This document shows, in pieces, positions 25,151-38,084 of a stretch of 64,000 nt of DNA (the stretch's first letter is position 1; the number at the start of each line of letters is the position of its first letter). Below the pieces are notes generated by a model that saw only the letters and a list, made by a program, of their open reading frames with translations, did no database searches and was not told the origin of the DNA. The stretch is from positions 10,001 through 74,000 of the forward strand of contig JAOTOL010001068.1 of the NCBI GenBank assembly GCA_034440575.1. The letters are read 5' to 3'. The translations under genes and the position numbers were made by a program. The stretch comes from Imbricaverruca yamaguchii. Lineage: Eukaryota > Arthropoda > Thecostraca > Neoverrucidae.

Positions 25151-28100
25151 CATATATGTATACATTTAGATACCTATAGTGCATGTGGGTGTGTGTGTGT
25201 ATGTATGTATTTTCAGTTGGCAGAAAATGGATGGAACATGACAATGTTAAACAATGAGGTCGGTAACCACAACTGGATGATTGGCCATAGCTTGCGATGT
25301 TTCTCATGTCACACCTGACTTGGCGCCATGACACCCGCGCCACCGTTTGATGGTCATTGGACCGCAGCGTTGCCAGAGATGACTTTGTCCATTTCGCGAT
25401 TGCGTCATGAAGGAAATGAAGAACATGCTGTACGGATGAGAACACCGATAATGTGATATGGGCAGGGGAGAGCCGGATTGGATGAGTGGATGGAGTCTGA
25501 CGCCTGCCCTCCTCCCCAGGTGTGACCCGGTATCCGCGTGACCTCTGCCACGGGAGTGGAGCAGCAGTCGCTTGACCTCTGCCACGGGAGTGACGCGGCC
25601 GTCGTTTGACCTCTGCCGCAGGCATGAGCCACAACAGCAGCCGGGCGCTGTTCCGCGCCGGCGAGCTGGCCTCGGAGGCGGTGCGGCAGTTCGCCGAGGG
25701 CGGCAGCGCCGCCGGACTGGAGGTCATCACCCAAGGTCACACCGGCGTCCTCGACCAGTTCACCACGCCGCCCATCAGACAGGGCGAGGGCAGCGCCCAC
25801 GCGCGTCTGTTCGTCGACGGCACTCACTCGCAGGTGGGCCGGGCCGCCTCGTCCGTGGGTGAAGCACACGCAGGTGGGCAGCTGCTCTGTCCACGTGTGG
25901 ATCACTTCGTGTGGGCGAACAGAGCCACATTAATCAACACTGTCGGAACACGACGGGGAGTGATTTAGGTCCGATGAGGCTTCAAACGTCCGACTGAACG
26001 GGGCTATTTATCAGCAATTAGGTACGCCGCGTAGCTGAGAGATCATCACGTGCTGAGAGCACAGCTCTGGAACTAGGCTCACGCCGTCCAGCTTCGTCCC
26101 GACTCGCTCGGGTTCCCGCTCCTGACGAACACTCCAGGATGGCCGGACTGGAAGTGAGATCATCTTGCACATCGTCGACACCGATAGCTGTGCCACGTGA
26201 CATGGGACAATCGCTGGCGCTTGTGGCACTTGCCATCGTTCTTATCAGTGACTGACGAAATCCACGAAACAAGATGCTTTTCTTTGTGTTTTAGAAAGTG
26301 TCTGTCTGTGTATGAGGTCAGAATATCCCGGTAAAGCATATTGCCATTGGATTTGCAGGTGCAGCAAAGAGCAGACATGGTTGCTTCATGGGGCCTCCAT
26401 GTGCTAATTTGAAATGCCCAAGGGAATATGTCCAACTATCCTTACGACATGTTTCAACCCTGCTTTTGCCAAACACCTGCCATGTGACATTTGCACACCT
26501 TTTGCACCACAATGCTATTGTTCATGCTGACAAGCTTCGGGTCTAGGGGGTGTTGATTGTTCGTTTCGTCGGACATTGGTTTCTTAGTCACACGACACCC
26601 CGTTGCCACCGCATTGGCAATTAGTGGACATCGTTACTAGCACATGCTGAATGTGTTCTCAAACCCACGTGCAAGCAAGCCTGCTAAAACTCCAGGTCAT
26701 GGATGCTCCCCTGTTATAACCACATTCTGAGCGGCAAGCTCAGCTCCGGTTCGACCTGCTAAAACAGCAAGATACATTACTGAACGTGTATCTTATCGAG
26801 TTTTTTTCTTCTTCTCTATGTCGGGTCTTTTCGCAACGCACGTCATTCCGGAGGAATTGACGCGCAGACACGGCGTACAGGCAAATAAACCACAGTCACA
26901 GGCATACGCCTGCTCATATTCCTTGCAGCTTGCTGGAAATATTGCTAGGTCGAGATTCCTCGAGAATGGAACCAAAACTATGAAACATGATTCCATTCGG
27001 AATTGTATGGGGAGAAGGCGCAGAAGAGCCAGCACCTGACAAACGTAACTGTACATCACCTAACAGAACAAAACTGCTCGTCCTCGTACACCGCGGCTCT
27101 TCAGGAAGTCGCTGTCAGGCACTAACCTCCTCAAAATGGTGAAGAAAGCCGGACCACCGGACCACCGGACCACCGGACCACCGGACCACCGGACCACCGG
27201 ACCACCGGACCACCGGACCACCGGACCACCGGACCACCGGACCACCGGACCACCGGACCACCACGACCACCGGACCGGGACCACCGGACCACCGACCAGG
27301 ACCACGGACCACGGACCACCGGACCACCGGACCACCGGACCACCGGACCACCGGACCACCGGACCACCGGACCACCGGACCACCGGACCACCGGACCACC
27401 GGACCACCGGACCACCGGACCACCGGACCACCGGACCACCGGACCACCGGACCACCGGACCACCGGACCATCGGACCGCCGGACTGCCGGACTGCCGGAC
27501 CTCCGGACAGCTGGTGCTATTTGTCGGTTTGTCGACTGTTTCGGCCCGGACCTCGTTCGTAATTGCACTGCCTCATGGCACGCTCCAAAACCGAGTAGAA
27601 AAAAATGAGCAGGTCTCGCTGCCTCGGGCTGTTCGCAAGAACTACCCACGACATAGTTTATAGGTGGTTTACACGCAGTTTATAGGTGCTCGAATTGATG
27701 AAACCGGCTCATGCGCATTGCTGCTCTAATCAAACACGGCGTCAGTGAATAGCAACAACTGACTTATCTAATGGCAGCCGACATCACCACATGGTGGCAG
27801 GCTGGAAAACACATTGACACACACACACACTTATCTAATGGCAAAGCGTTTCCTCCCTCGTGAGCGTCTGACTTCTAGTGCTTGTCGATGAGCAGGAACA
27901 CGTTGGCAATCCCAAGCTATCTGTCTCGAGCCTCTGCTGTCCGAGCTGTCGACTTGGACTTGCCGCCAGGTGTCGCTGATGTCCAAGATCGTGCCGTCGC
28001 CAGACTGGTTCATTGGAATCGACAGCGTCGACCTCTGTGAGTCTGGACGGTGGATCGACTCCCTGGATGTGAAGGTAAGACCGGGTGTGAGGCCTGCACG

Positions 28101-30989
28101 TGCTATCAGGTTGGTGCTATCGCGGAACAGGAATTATGCGGCTAGGCCTGGCATTCGAAAAATGCAACTTCCTTTGATCCTGGGAAGGCCGTGAAGCAAA
28201 TACACTGCAGAATGAGCTTAACTTGCACATACTGACGTGCTTATGAAGGACTATTAGTCGGTAAAGATTCCTTCTATTTTTATATCTGATCTTAATGAGA
28301 GCGAACGAACAATTTTCATGCAGTACTAGCTTACCAAATATCCACCAGTTAGTTATTGCCGGACAATTACTACTGTTGGCAAATTACACCGGGAGCCTAA
28401 TTCCTCCAGCTTTTTGACAAAGTGGCACTGGAAACCAATCGATAAGCTTCATGATGTCCTCTTAACAAGCAGTGCTTATGAATGAAACCACAAATGCAGG
28501 ATCATAGCATGCGGTGTTTAAGGGTCGTGTGCGTCTACTGGTATGTGTGTGTGTACGGGAAGTGTGATGGTTGCGTATGCGCGATCTAAGGTGGGGCTCA
28601 TGGTATCCGATTCCGGCAGAAGTTCGCTGGGCAGGTATTCCGTCAAGCAGATACTTTCCAAAGAAGGACCGGCCGTGCTGCGCCCTAGGCACAGTTCCGC
28701 TACTGGTCGGTGTGGAATGTGGCTGGCCGCAACGGACGCGAGCTGACGAACAATTTGCATCGACCGCAGCTGGCAATAATGCTGCCCCACGGTCATCCGG
28801 CGGACACTCCCACAACAAACACCGCGCTCATTGCCGTCCGTCACGAGCGCAGCGCAACACAAACATAGCTGGCGACGGTCGCCGCGACAACAGCTCTTAA
28901 ACGGCGAGCCGCCTCCGCGGCGCCCCTCCGTCAGTAGAGGTGGCCGTCAGTAGAGGTGGCCGTCAGTAGAGGTGGCCGTCAGTAGAGGTGGCCGTCAGTA
29001 GAGGTGGCCATCAATAGAGGTGGCCGTCAGTAGAGGTGGCCATCAGTAGAGGTGGCCGTCAGTAGAGGTGGCCGTCAGTAGAGGTGGCCGTCAGTAGAGG
29101 TGGCCGTCAGTAGAGGTGGCCGTCAGTAGAGGTGGCCGTCAGTAGAGGTGGCCGTCAGTAGAGGTGGCCGTCAGTAGAGGTGGCCGTCAGTAGAGGTGGC
29201 GGACAGTGGAGGTGAACGTCAGCAGGGGTGACCGTCAGTAAAGGATGGCCGTCAGTAGAGGTGACCGACAGTAGAGGTGGCCGAGAGTAGGGGTGGTCGT
29301 CAGTGAAGGTGGCCGACAGTGGAGGTGGCCGTCAGTAGAGGTGGCGGACAGTGGAGGTGGCCGACAGTGGAGGTGGCCGTCAGTAGGGGTGGCCGCCGGT
29401 AGAGGTGGCCGCCGGTGGAGGTGGCCGTTGGTGGAGGTGGCCGTCAGTAGAGGCGGCCGTCAGTAGAGATGGCCGCCGGTGGAGGTGGCCGTTGGTGGAG
29501 GTGGCCGTCAGTAGAGGCGGCCGTCAGTAGAGGTGGCGGACAGTGGAGGTGGCGGACAGTGGAAGTGACCGACAGTAGAGGTGGCCGTCAGTAGAGGTAG
29601 CCGTCAGTAGAGGTGGCCGTCAGCAGAGGTGGCCGTCAGTAGAGGTGGACGACGGCGTCGTTTACGCTCGCCAGCGATTGGTGCAACACGTCCAAGTCCT
29701 GGGCCTTCCCGCGCAGCTAAGTGCGCTTAATGGCGTGCCGCTGCCGGCCCTACCGAGCGCTGGTGACGTCCCGCGTGCTCAGACTGCGCTGACAGATGTG
29801 TCGGATGACCCAGTCGGTCTGTGCACCGCTCGGCTGGTGAACGGCATCGCACCTGCATGCTCTGTCGCGTGCGAACAGGACACGGACTCAATATCAGTGA
29901 CATCATGCGTCCCCCTTTCAACACATTTTTTTCGTCGAATAGAAGGTGACTCCTGGCTGTGGCTCCGCAACTTCAGAGGTCTTTGCCCTCGGCTTCCGTC
30001 CTGGCAACACTCCCGAGTGCGGAGCTGCCGCTGCCGCTGCCGAAATGTCATGCCGTTACCAGTGCGAAATGTGACCCTCCAGGCGTCTGAACAATGGCCA
30101 AGCCGACATGCTGTGTCGGCGTTTCGCACCCTGGTGTGCACTTGTGAGATGTAGGGCTCACTGTTTGGGGTAGAATTTCACCCGGTGGTGTGGCACGGGC
30201 ACAGACTGACCTTTGTCCGCCTGCTCTGCTTGGAACAGCACGCGTCTCGAGTGTCAGGCGCCTAGTCTGCATCGGTGGGGCTATCGCCACGGCAAAGGGG
30301 CGGACTGGCCGTCCATAACTAGAGTATGGGAGATGGCCCTCCAAAACTAGAGAAGACGACCTAGCCCTCCAAATCTAGAGGAGACGTTAAAGCAGACTTT
30401 AGTTTATGTTAGTATCGTTCACGGCTGATGGACCAGCGCTCAAATTGCTCCATGTGCCAACCATCAAATAGCCTATGGTGCTTGTTCGCAGTGCTGGAAT
30501 ACACACGGCGAGGGTCGGTGAGCCACACCGCTGGCCATGGTACTCGGAATAACAGTTGAAAACACTGGCATTAAGCTTTGGGACACAGGCCAAATTGATT
30601 GAAAGGGAAGATTCCTAAAAGAAATAGTGAGCACCCTACGCGGAACCATTTAGCCAGACAACGGCGTGCTACGATACGTCAAGGACAAAGCGATAACACA
30701 AGTACTGTTTGCATTCAGTGTCGTACCTTGTTGACAATACATCGTTGGTTTCTGACCTCGCCCGGCCGTAATTTCGCCAGGATTGCCTATTCGGCGTCCT
30801 ACGACCAATGCTTACCGGAGTCGGGTGACGTCTATGTCAATAGTTTTGGGGACTAGAGAACCCGAAAGGCTCCTGACTATACCTTGCTCCTGCTCAAAAG
30901 ATGTTGATATCTGAGGAAGATACACATATACATGTATATATATATATATATAAAATGGGGGTGGGGTTGTGGGTCTGGATGGTGAGGTG

Positions 30990-31039
<50 letters not shown>

Positions 31040-34000
31040 GGAGAGAGAGAATACAAATATATGAAAACATAGATATATAGATATAGTGAACTGTGTTTAA
31101 ATTGCTTAATGCCACTAGTGTTTCAGTTATGAATTGATTACGTGTAAGGTATTAGCTTCTATTCACGAAGTGTGATTTTTACGGGAGGAGGCATTGTAAT
31201 GCGAAAATCTATTCCACTAAGAACTCTACTTGTACGTAAGTAACCATGCATGACTCATGCCATGTTGTTCGGGAACCGATACGTGGCTAGAGGCAGCTAA
31301 GTGGCAGATTCTGAGGAGAACCCATCTGAAGCAACCGCCTACGATTGGCGGACGCGTTCCCTCTGAAGAGTTTCCAAGCCACGATGAGTCAAAGTATCCA
31401 TGTTGTGAGGTAGTCTCAATGGATCGCATGTTGCTTGTCATGAGCGTTGTTTGTGACAAGGAGAATGTGATCGACGTCAGCCGCGCTCAGTCGGTTAGTG
31501 TCAAGTGTCTACAAATGTTAGACAAAACTCGAACTATCTGCAAATTCCCGACAGGGCCCAAATACACGGTTCATGAGGGACCGGAACGGAGAAGGCAATG
31601 CCACGGCTCTGCCTGCGTCTGGTACTCGCGCGCTATGCTATGTTGCCACACATTTATTTCACCTCGGGTAATCGTCTTCATATATGGCTGGAATAAATGG
31701 TTTTAATAGATTCCTCATACATATGGGAATGATACTCCCGATTTTGTCATTTCTGTTGCTCTGCCACAAGCCCAAAGCATTGTTCATTCCTTGTTCGACC
31801 TTGTCGTGCTTAATGTGTATATTTAAATGCACAATCATACCAGAGGATTATTAAAAGGAGCCCCCGATTTCGCGCTGAGCTAGGACCGTTCCAGGTTTAT
31901 GGCCGAATTGAGACTGCGAACTTATGATTATTGTTTCATGTTCGTTAGGTGATTCACGACGTACTTTGTGCACATTTGACGGCTAATGCCGCCGCCCACA
32001 CACTGTTTAACTCGAGACATTAACCCGAGACATTTAGTACCCAGAGCTCAACACCTTAACCACTCGGCTATCCCCGCCCCAAGCCTAGGATTATAGGGGA
32101 AGTTGCTGCCCATCGAACGGTGTTTTTTTTTCAAACTCTACCCAGCTTCCCTGCAATTTACTACCCCAGTAGCCCAAGCTGGGAGACATTTCTGCATCGG
32201 GCTTTCCCCAGTTCACTTTCTCAGTACTAGCAACGTCACAGCAACATCGCTAGCGTCAGGCAATCATTACCGAGCTTCCCCATCTCACTTTCTCGGCACT
32301 AGTATCGTCATAGCAGTATCGCCAGCGTCAGTCAATGATTATCGAGCTTCCCCAGCTCACTTTCTCGGCACTAGTATCTTTATAGGAATATCACAAGCGC
32401 CAGCCAACCAGCTGACTAGTGTTTCCGCCGGGGCAGCAACAGAAATTTGTGAAGGTACCCCAACAGTCGTGTCCAATATCGTGCTGAATTATCGAGTTTT
32501 CTGGTGTTGATGCCAGATAGACTAACAATCGATAGAACGAGACACGTGAAGCAGTGCCGTTTGATGATTCAAATACGCTTTCTATTGCCGCCGTAACTTC
32601 TTTCTAGTGTTGAATATACATTTGGATGTGTTTTCGAATATAGTCGACTTCTGGGACAGTCCGTTTAATTAATGCCACATTCAGAATGATGTCCTCCATC
32701 ATCCTCTCCACTAACATCACCACCCATACGAAGCGTCTAACCTCCCTGAGACTACCGGTCTTGTTCACCAGTGCCACATGGGCGGCGTGATGCATGGCCT
32801 TGAGTTTCCTTCAGGTAGCACGCCTTAGCTTCTTTGTTCATTTTCATCTTTCGCTTCACCCCGAGTCCACGTCACCGAGGCTATGCAGACGACCCGGCGA
32901 GGCCAAAGCCAGACACAGCCTCGGGCCAAGCTTACTCACACTGACAGCACCGGCAGGATCCACACCGCGTGCTGTATGATGGTCTACAGCCAATGAACGA
33001 CACGTCCCCAATTATGTCATCTCCACCGCCACCATGCAGAGTCGTGTGTTCCTCGCCCGCGGGAAATCCCCCACGTGTGCCACTGGCTTGGGCACATGAA
33101 ACAGAAAACGGCGGCCATAGCCACGGGTGCACGTGGTGTTTTAGCTTGGTGCAACGTCCAGTCGCCCGCCGTATTGTTTTGGCTTGTTACGACGTTCAGT
33201 CTCCCGCCATATTGTTTTAGCTCGGTATAGCGGTCAGTCTCCCGCCATATTGTTTTAACTCGGTATGAAGTCCAGTCTCCCGCCATATTGTTTTAGCTCG
33301 GTATGACGTTCAGTCTCCCGCCATATTGTTTTAGCTCGGTATAGCGGTCAGTCGCCCGCCATATTGTTTTACCTCGGTATGACGTTCAGTCTCCCGCCAT
33401 ATTGTCTTGGCTCGGTATGACGTTCAGTCGCCAGCCGACGTGCCGAATTGCATCCGCCTGGTGGAAGTTGTCCACGCTGAGCGGCCAAGACGTGTACTCA
33501 TCAGTCGGGTCTGGCGGTGTCGAGACGACTGCACCACCCGAGCTGTCCGGTGACGCATCCCGGGGCTGGCCACGGCTGACTGGCAGACACATGACCGGCC
33601 GCCGGCCTGCTGGCACGTCAGCCAGCAGCAGCCCCCCAACCGATCGAGGCAGCCGCCTCCGCCGTCGCAAGCTCGCGCCCAATTTACCACCGCGCGCCGA
33701 CGAGCCGGGCGGTGCATCACGTCACGTCACGTCTCCTCGGACGTGACGTGACGTGACCCCGCTCTCGACCTGACCAGATGGACAGGAGGGAACTGTAGGG
33801 CGCGCCCTAGGTGTGCAACGGAACGGCCTGGGCTGGGGCGTATCGTGTCCCAGCGAATTACCCGGGCGGGAGTCTGTCGTGTCCCAGCGAGCATTCGCTT
33901 TCTTCGTCGGTCACAAGACCAAACCTTCCTGCCGCTCTCATTCGCTGCGTCAGCTGGTTCGGCTTGCTATTAGTTGATGGATATTATGCGCAATGAAATC

Positions 34001-36088
34001 ATCACAATACCACGCATCATCGTGTTGGATGGCTGCAGTATGCAAGCATGACAGTCGGGCGCAGACACAGTGGTCAGCCTAACTGCCTTATCGGCCTAAC
34101 TGGAGCCAGACTCGCGCTACGTCTCGTGCCATGCCCACCAATGTTGTCCTCGGTCTATATTCTAGGGAGCGGCTGACGTCTGACACCTGACCTTGTCCTC
34201 GCTGTAAAACTGCATTCAGACGCCGGGATTATCGGGTGAACAGGAACATAAGATCAGATGTCAGGGTGACCAGAGGCCAGACGGTCCGCCCACCACTGTG
34301 GAGTGTAAACTGGCCATTGCTGTACGGCTAGAGTGAGACCCCGTAATTATGGGGTGGACAGGGAAACTGGATCGGGCGTCGGGGTGACCAGAGGTCCGGC
34401 TGTTTGTCCGCCACTGTGACGTGTGACATGCGCTGTCCCCGCTCCAGTGACACAGCCTGTCCATCACCGTGCCGCGTGACCTGGCCGTCACCGCCCCGCG
34501 CCGGTGACCACGAACGCCACCCTGTCGCCAGCTGTTCCCGATGGACGCCGGCACCGACCAGGGCATGACGTTCACCTCGCCCAACTGGGAGTCTGACCCG
34601 CACGAGCCCATCTGCCAGATCACCAGCCGCAAGCCGAGCCACCCGGCCGGCAGCTTCCACTACGGACACCAGGCGGCGCTGCCGGCGATCGCCGGTCTCC
34701 GACTGGCACGGGTCAGTGGCGTATTGTTGTTGGCTGGCGGTGCGGCCGCCGCCGTCTCCGTCGTCACCTCGCTGCTGACCCCGCGCGCCGCGACACCTGA
34801 CCCTGGCAGTGGGATGGCTCCGTCTCCGTCGTCACCTCGCTGCCGACCCCGCGCGCCGCGACAGCTGACCCTGGCAGTGGGATGGCTCCGTCTCCGTCAC
34901 CTTACTGCTGACCTGACCCCGCACGCCGCGACACCTGACCCTGATAGTGGGATGGCTCCGTCTCCGTCGTCACCTCGCTGCTGCCCCCGAGCGCCGCGAC
35001 ACCTGACCCTGGCAGTGGGATGGCTCCGTCTCCGTCACCTTACTGTTGACCTGACCCCGCGCGCCGCGACACCTGACCCTGGCAGTGGGATGGCTCCGTC
35101 TCCGTCACCTCACTGCTGACCTCGCACGCCGCGACACCTGACCCTGGCAGTGGGACTCTCCTGGACCGGGCGCACTGCCCCCTGAACGGCGATAGTCTGA
35201 GATGGCTGACCCCGAGGTCAGATCAGGTGACCGGGGCGGGGTCGGCTGGCTCCACGAAATGAGGTGACCCGGGATCAGAACAGGCACTTCAGAACAGACT
35301 GCAGGGGACATTATAGGTTGTCCGATGATTGGATAGCTGTCTCCATTACCAGAGCAGATTGCTCCAGGTGTTGCCGGAATACGTGACCGTGAGCTTACAT
35401 AGCTGACCCCAAAGTCTTGGCCATTCGATGACAGCTGACACCAGGCCCAAGATTAATTTCCAATTGGATTTTGAATTGAAATTAATTGCACTAACCAGAA
35501 TCTACTTGCGTGCCAAAGAACACCTGATTGATAATGCTCCGATGAGAACGTTAGATTAAGTGTTGAAACCGTGCCCCGAAGATGCAAACATTCGCTAATT
35601 CCGACCATCCCTGCAGTTTTGTCAGGCATGTAGAAAGCAAGGCACGTGAGTCCACGCTATTCACTCTGCTTCAGCTCTCAAAGTAGCAATAGTGTCGGTG
35701 AAGAGGGAGACCCTCACACGAGGCGAATATTAAGCCATGGTGCAAAACTTCCCGTCATTCTACGGCAATGCAAGTCATGCAGACTTTAACTGATGGCGGC
35801 TATAAACAAAGGAAACATTAGCCAGATAAAAGCATTGCATTAACAATGCATTATGATATGCACGATAGTTTGTGCGCTGTTTGATGTTTATCATGTCATT
35901 TCCCATACAGTTATTAGAGGTCCTTCGTAGGCGGTTGGTTTATACCGGTACCTTAGTATGTAGGAACATGCAAGTAATCCAGCCAGTCAATAGTATCTGA
36001 AATCTATCCATATTCATGAGACGGCGATAACAAAAGCATGCTGATTCTTGCCCCTAGCACCTCTCTATCTACTTTCCGTCACTCTCTG

Positions 36089-36129
<41 letters not shown>

Positions 36130-36181
36130 ATCTCTCACTCTCTTTTTCCTTTTTTTTCCTCCTCCCCTCTCTCTATCTGCA

Positions 36182-36225
<44 letters not shown>

Positions 36226-37925
36226 CCTCCCTCCTTTTCTCTTTCTATCTCTCCCTCCATCCTATCTTTCTCTTCCTCTTTCTCTTTCGGTCTCTCCGTC
36301 ACTCCCTCTTTTCTCATTCTCTCGCTTTCTATATCTCTCTCTCTCTTTCTCTCTCTTTCTCCATCTCTCTTCTCTCCCTCTCCCGATCAAGTTTTTTTTC
36401 GCTCGCGTCATGCCCAGCGCATTTGTTGAAAGCGATGAGAGCGTGGGCCGTGCAATTGACTGGGATCATCCCAAAAACCATGAACCCACACGTTCCTCGG
36501 GCTTGCTGGCAACCATGACTTGAACCAGTACGATGCATTGACGAATTCTTAACTCCTGATGTGGTCGCCATGAATACTAACACAGTCTGGCTGTCGCAGG
36601 TACGTTCCTACACTCTCTCGGACGAGTTCGACCAGACGAACACCGTGACGTACACGGTGGATGCGCTGGGATCTAGTCGGGTCCTCAGCATGCCGTCCTC
36701 TTCGAGTTCGCTTGGCCAACCTGGACTGCGGGTGTTCAGCACCACGAGCACGAATCGCTCCAGCACGCGAGCCCCAACCCCTCCACCGCGCCGGCCGGAA
36801 ACGACGGCATCACAGGTGGCGCTATCGTCTGCGAAAGCCACCGCGAAGCTGGCGCTAGCGTCGCCGCGCCGCGCCAACGACATCTCGCAATGGCCGCGCA
36901 GCAAGCAGGTCGAGGTGGCGCAGCGCACCGCCGCCACACCACTGCTGCCGCGCAGCAAGCAGGCCGAGGTGGCGCTGCGGCCGCTGTCGAAGCTGTCGCA
37001 AGCGCCGCTGCGGCCGGCGCAGCGCACCGCCGCCGCGCCGCCGCAGCCGCGCGGCGACATGCCGGACCGCAGCGCAGCGTACGAGGTGCTGCGAGCCGAC
37101 GGCGAAGCGGCGCGCGCCGCGCTGCGGCCGGACGGCAGCGTGGCGCGTGTAGCGCTGCGGCCGGACGGCAGCGTGGCGCGTGTGGCGCTGCGGCCCGACG
37201 GCGTCCCGGTGCGGATCGGTGGCCTTCGCGTGTGGGCGGTGAACAGCGGCGGCGGCGGCAGCGGCGGCAGCGGCAGCAGCGGCAGCGGCAGCAGCGGCAG
37301 CAGCGGCGGCGGCGGCGGCGTGGAGGGCGTCAAGTTCCGCGCCGGCGACCGGAAGGCCATCATCAGGAAGATCGCCGACCACTACCGCCGGCGCAGTGGA
37401 CGACACAGGAGGCGGCGCCTGAGGCACCGCAAGCGTAAACGTGAGTGTCTGTGATCGCTGTTGTTCCTCAGCTGTTTCTTCTCTATAATTTTTTGTTTGT
37501 ATATAGATGTGTAGATGTCTACGACTCGCTCAACCTACACGCTATGTACGTATGCAGTACGCTATGTACACTACGTACATAACCTATGGTGCCACGTTGC
37601 TGGCCAAGGACGAGTTTAATAACTAGCCCCTTCTTTTGCTTTGTTGCCAACTCCTAATCTTCGGGTCTTATTGGTAGTTGGATCAAAATGTTTTCTGTCA
37701 GCGTTGTCCTCGTCATGCTGCTGGTTGAAGGACAATGAGCGAACGAAACATATATAATGACATAAAGACATAAAGACATAAAAGATTAGGGAACTAAAGG
37801 CCCAAAGGGCCCTTCTTGGTTGCACTCTTTACACTAAACCACTTCCCCCCCAAATCTTTTAATACCCCCCCCCTTTTATTATAAAAAAAAACTTTTTTTT
37901 TATTTTTTTTTTTTTTTTTTTTTTA

Positions 37926-37957
<32 letters not shown>

Positions 37958-38004
37958 TTTTTTTTTTTGTTTTTTGTTTTTTTTTTTTTTTTTTTTTTTG
38001 GTTT

Positions 38005-38084
<80 letters not shown>

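Larger units (their letters stand above)
7228..25621 (+). other. Spondin intron 1 (18.4 kb, repeat-filled)
   Basis: Donor GTGAGT at 7228 and acceptor GCCGCAG ending at 25621. It contains an antisense degenerate LINE, a tRNA-like SINE head, at least nine separate minisatellite arrays and a TA microsatellite, each listed separately. The stretches between them (7771-8869, 10951-11508, 13219-14331, 14871-15354, 15651-18675, 18891-19796, 21831-22472 and 22786-25068) show no supported gene. Between 16500 and 16900 short phrases such as GAGCATGCTCTGTTTG recur as decayed duplicates. Confidence 0.85.
28075..34531 (+). other. Spondin intron 3 (6.5 kb)
   Basis: Donor GTAAGA, acceptor CCTGTCGCCAG. Contains the 16-bp, 72-bp and 38-bp arrays, a TA microsatellite and SINE copy 2. 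Between them (28075-28931, 29646-30924, 31041-31934, 32411-33139, 33431-34531) no gene is supported. At 34205-34435 an imperfect duplication of about 125 bp includes GGGTGACCAGAGG twice. Confidence 0.8.
34712..36599 (+). other. Spondin intron 4
   Basis: Donor GTCAGT, acceptor CTGTCGCAG. A 67-70-bp array starts about 40 bases after the donor and a polypyrimidine tract lies at 36070-36385. 35161-36070 shows no supported feature. Confidence 0.8.

Noticed and set aside
28932..29645. CRISPR-like regular repeats
   Set aside because: Units are directly contiguous with no unique spacers, in a eukaryotic intron; ordinary minisatellite.
29645..30154. 169-aa frame after the 16-bp array
   Set aside because: No domain or membrane pattern; lies within spondin intron 3 on the sense strand without splice evidence.
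32103..32510. 135-aa frame with 24-residue repeats as a possible small gene
   Set aside because: The frame exists because the DNA repeat is 72 bp; no start context, family match or splice sites support it.
36608..37438. Overlapping 182-251 aa frames on both strands across spondin exon 5
   Set aside because: GC-rich, stop-poor exon; only one frame joins in phase with exons 4 and 6.
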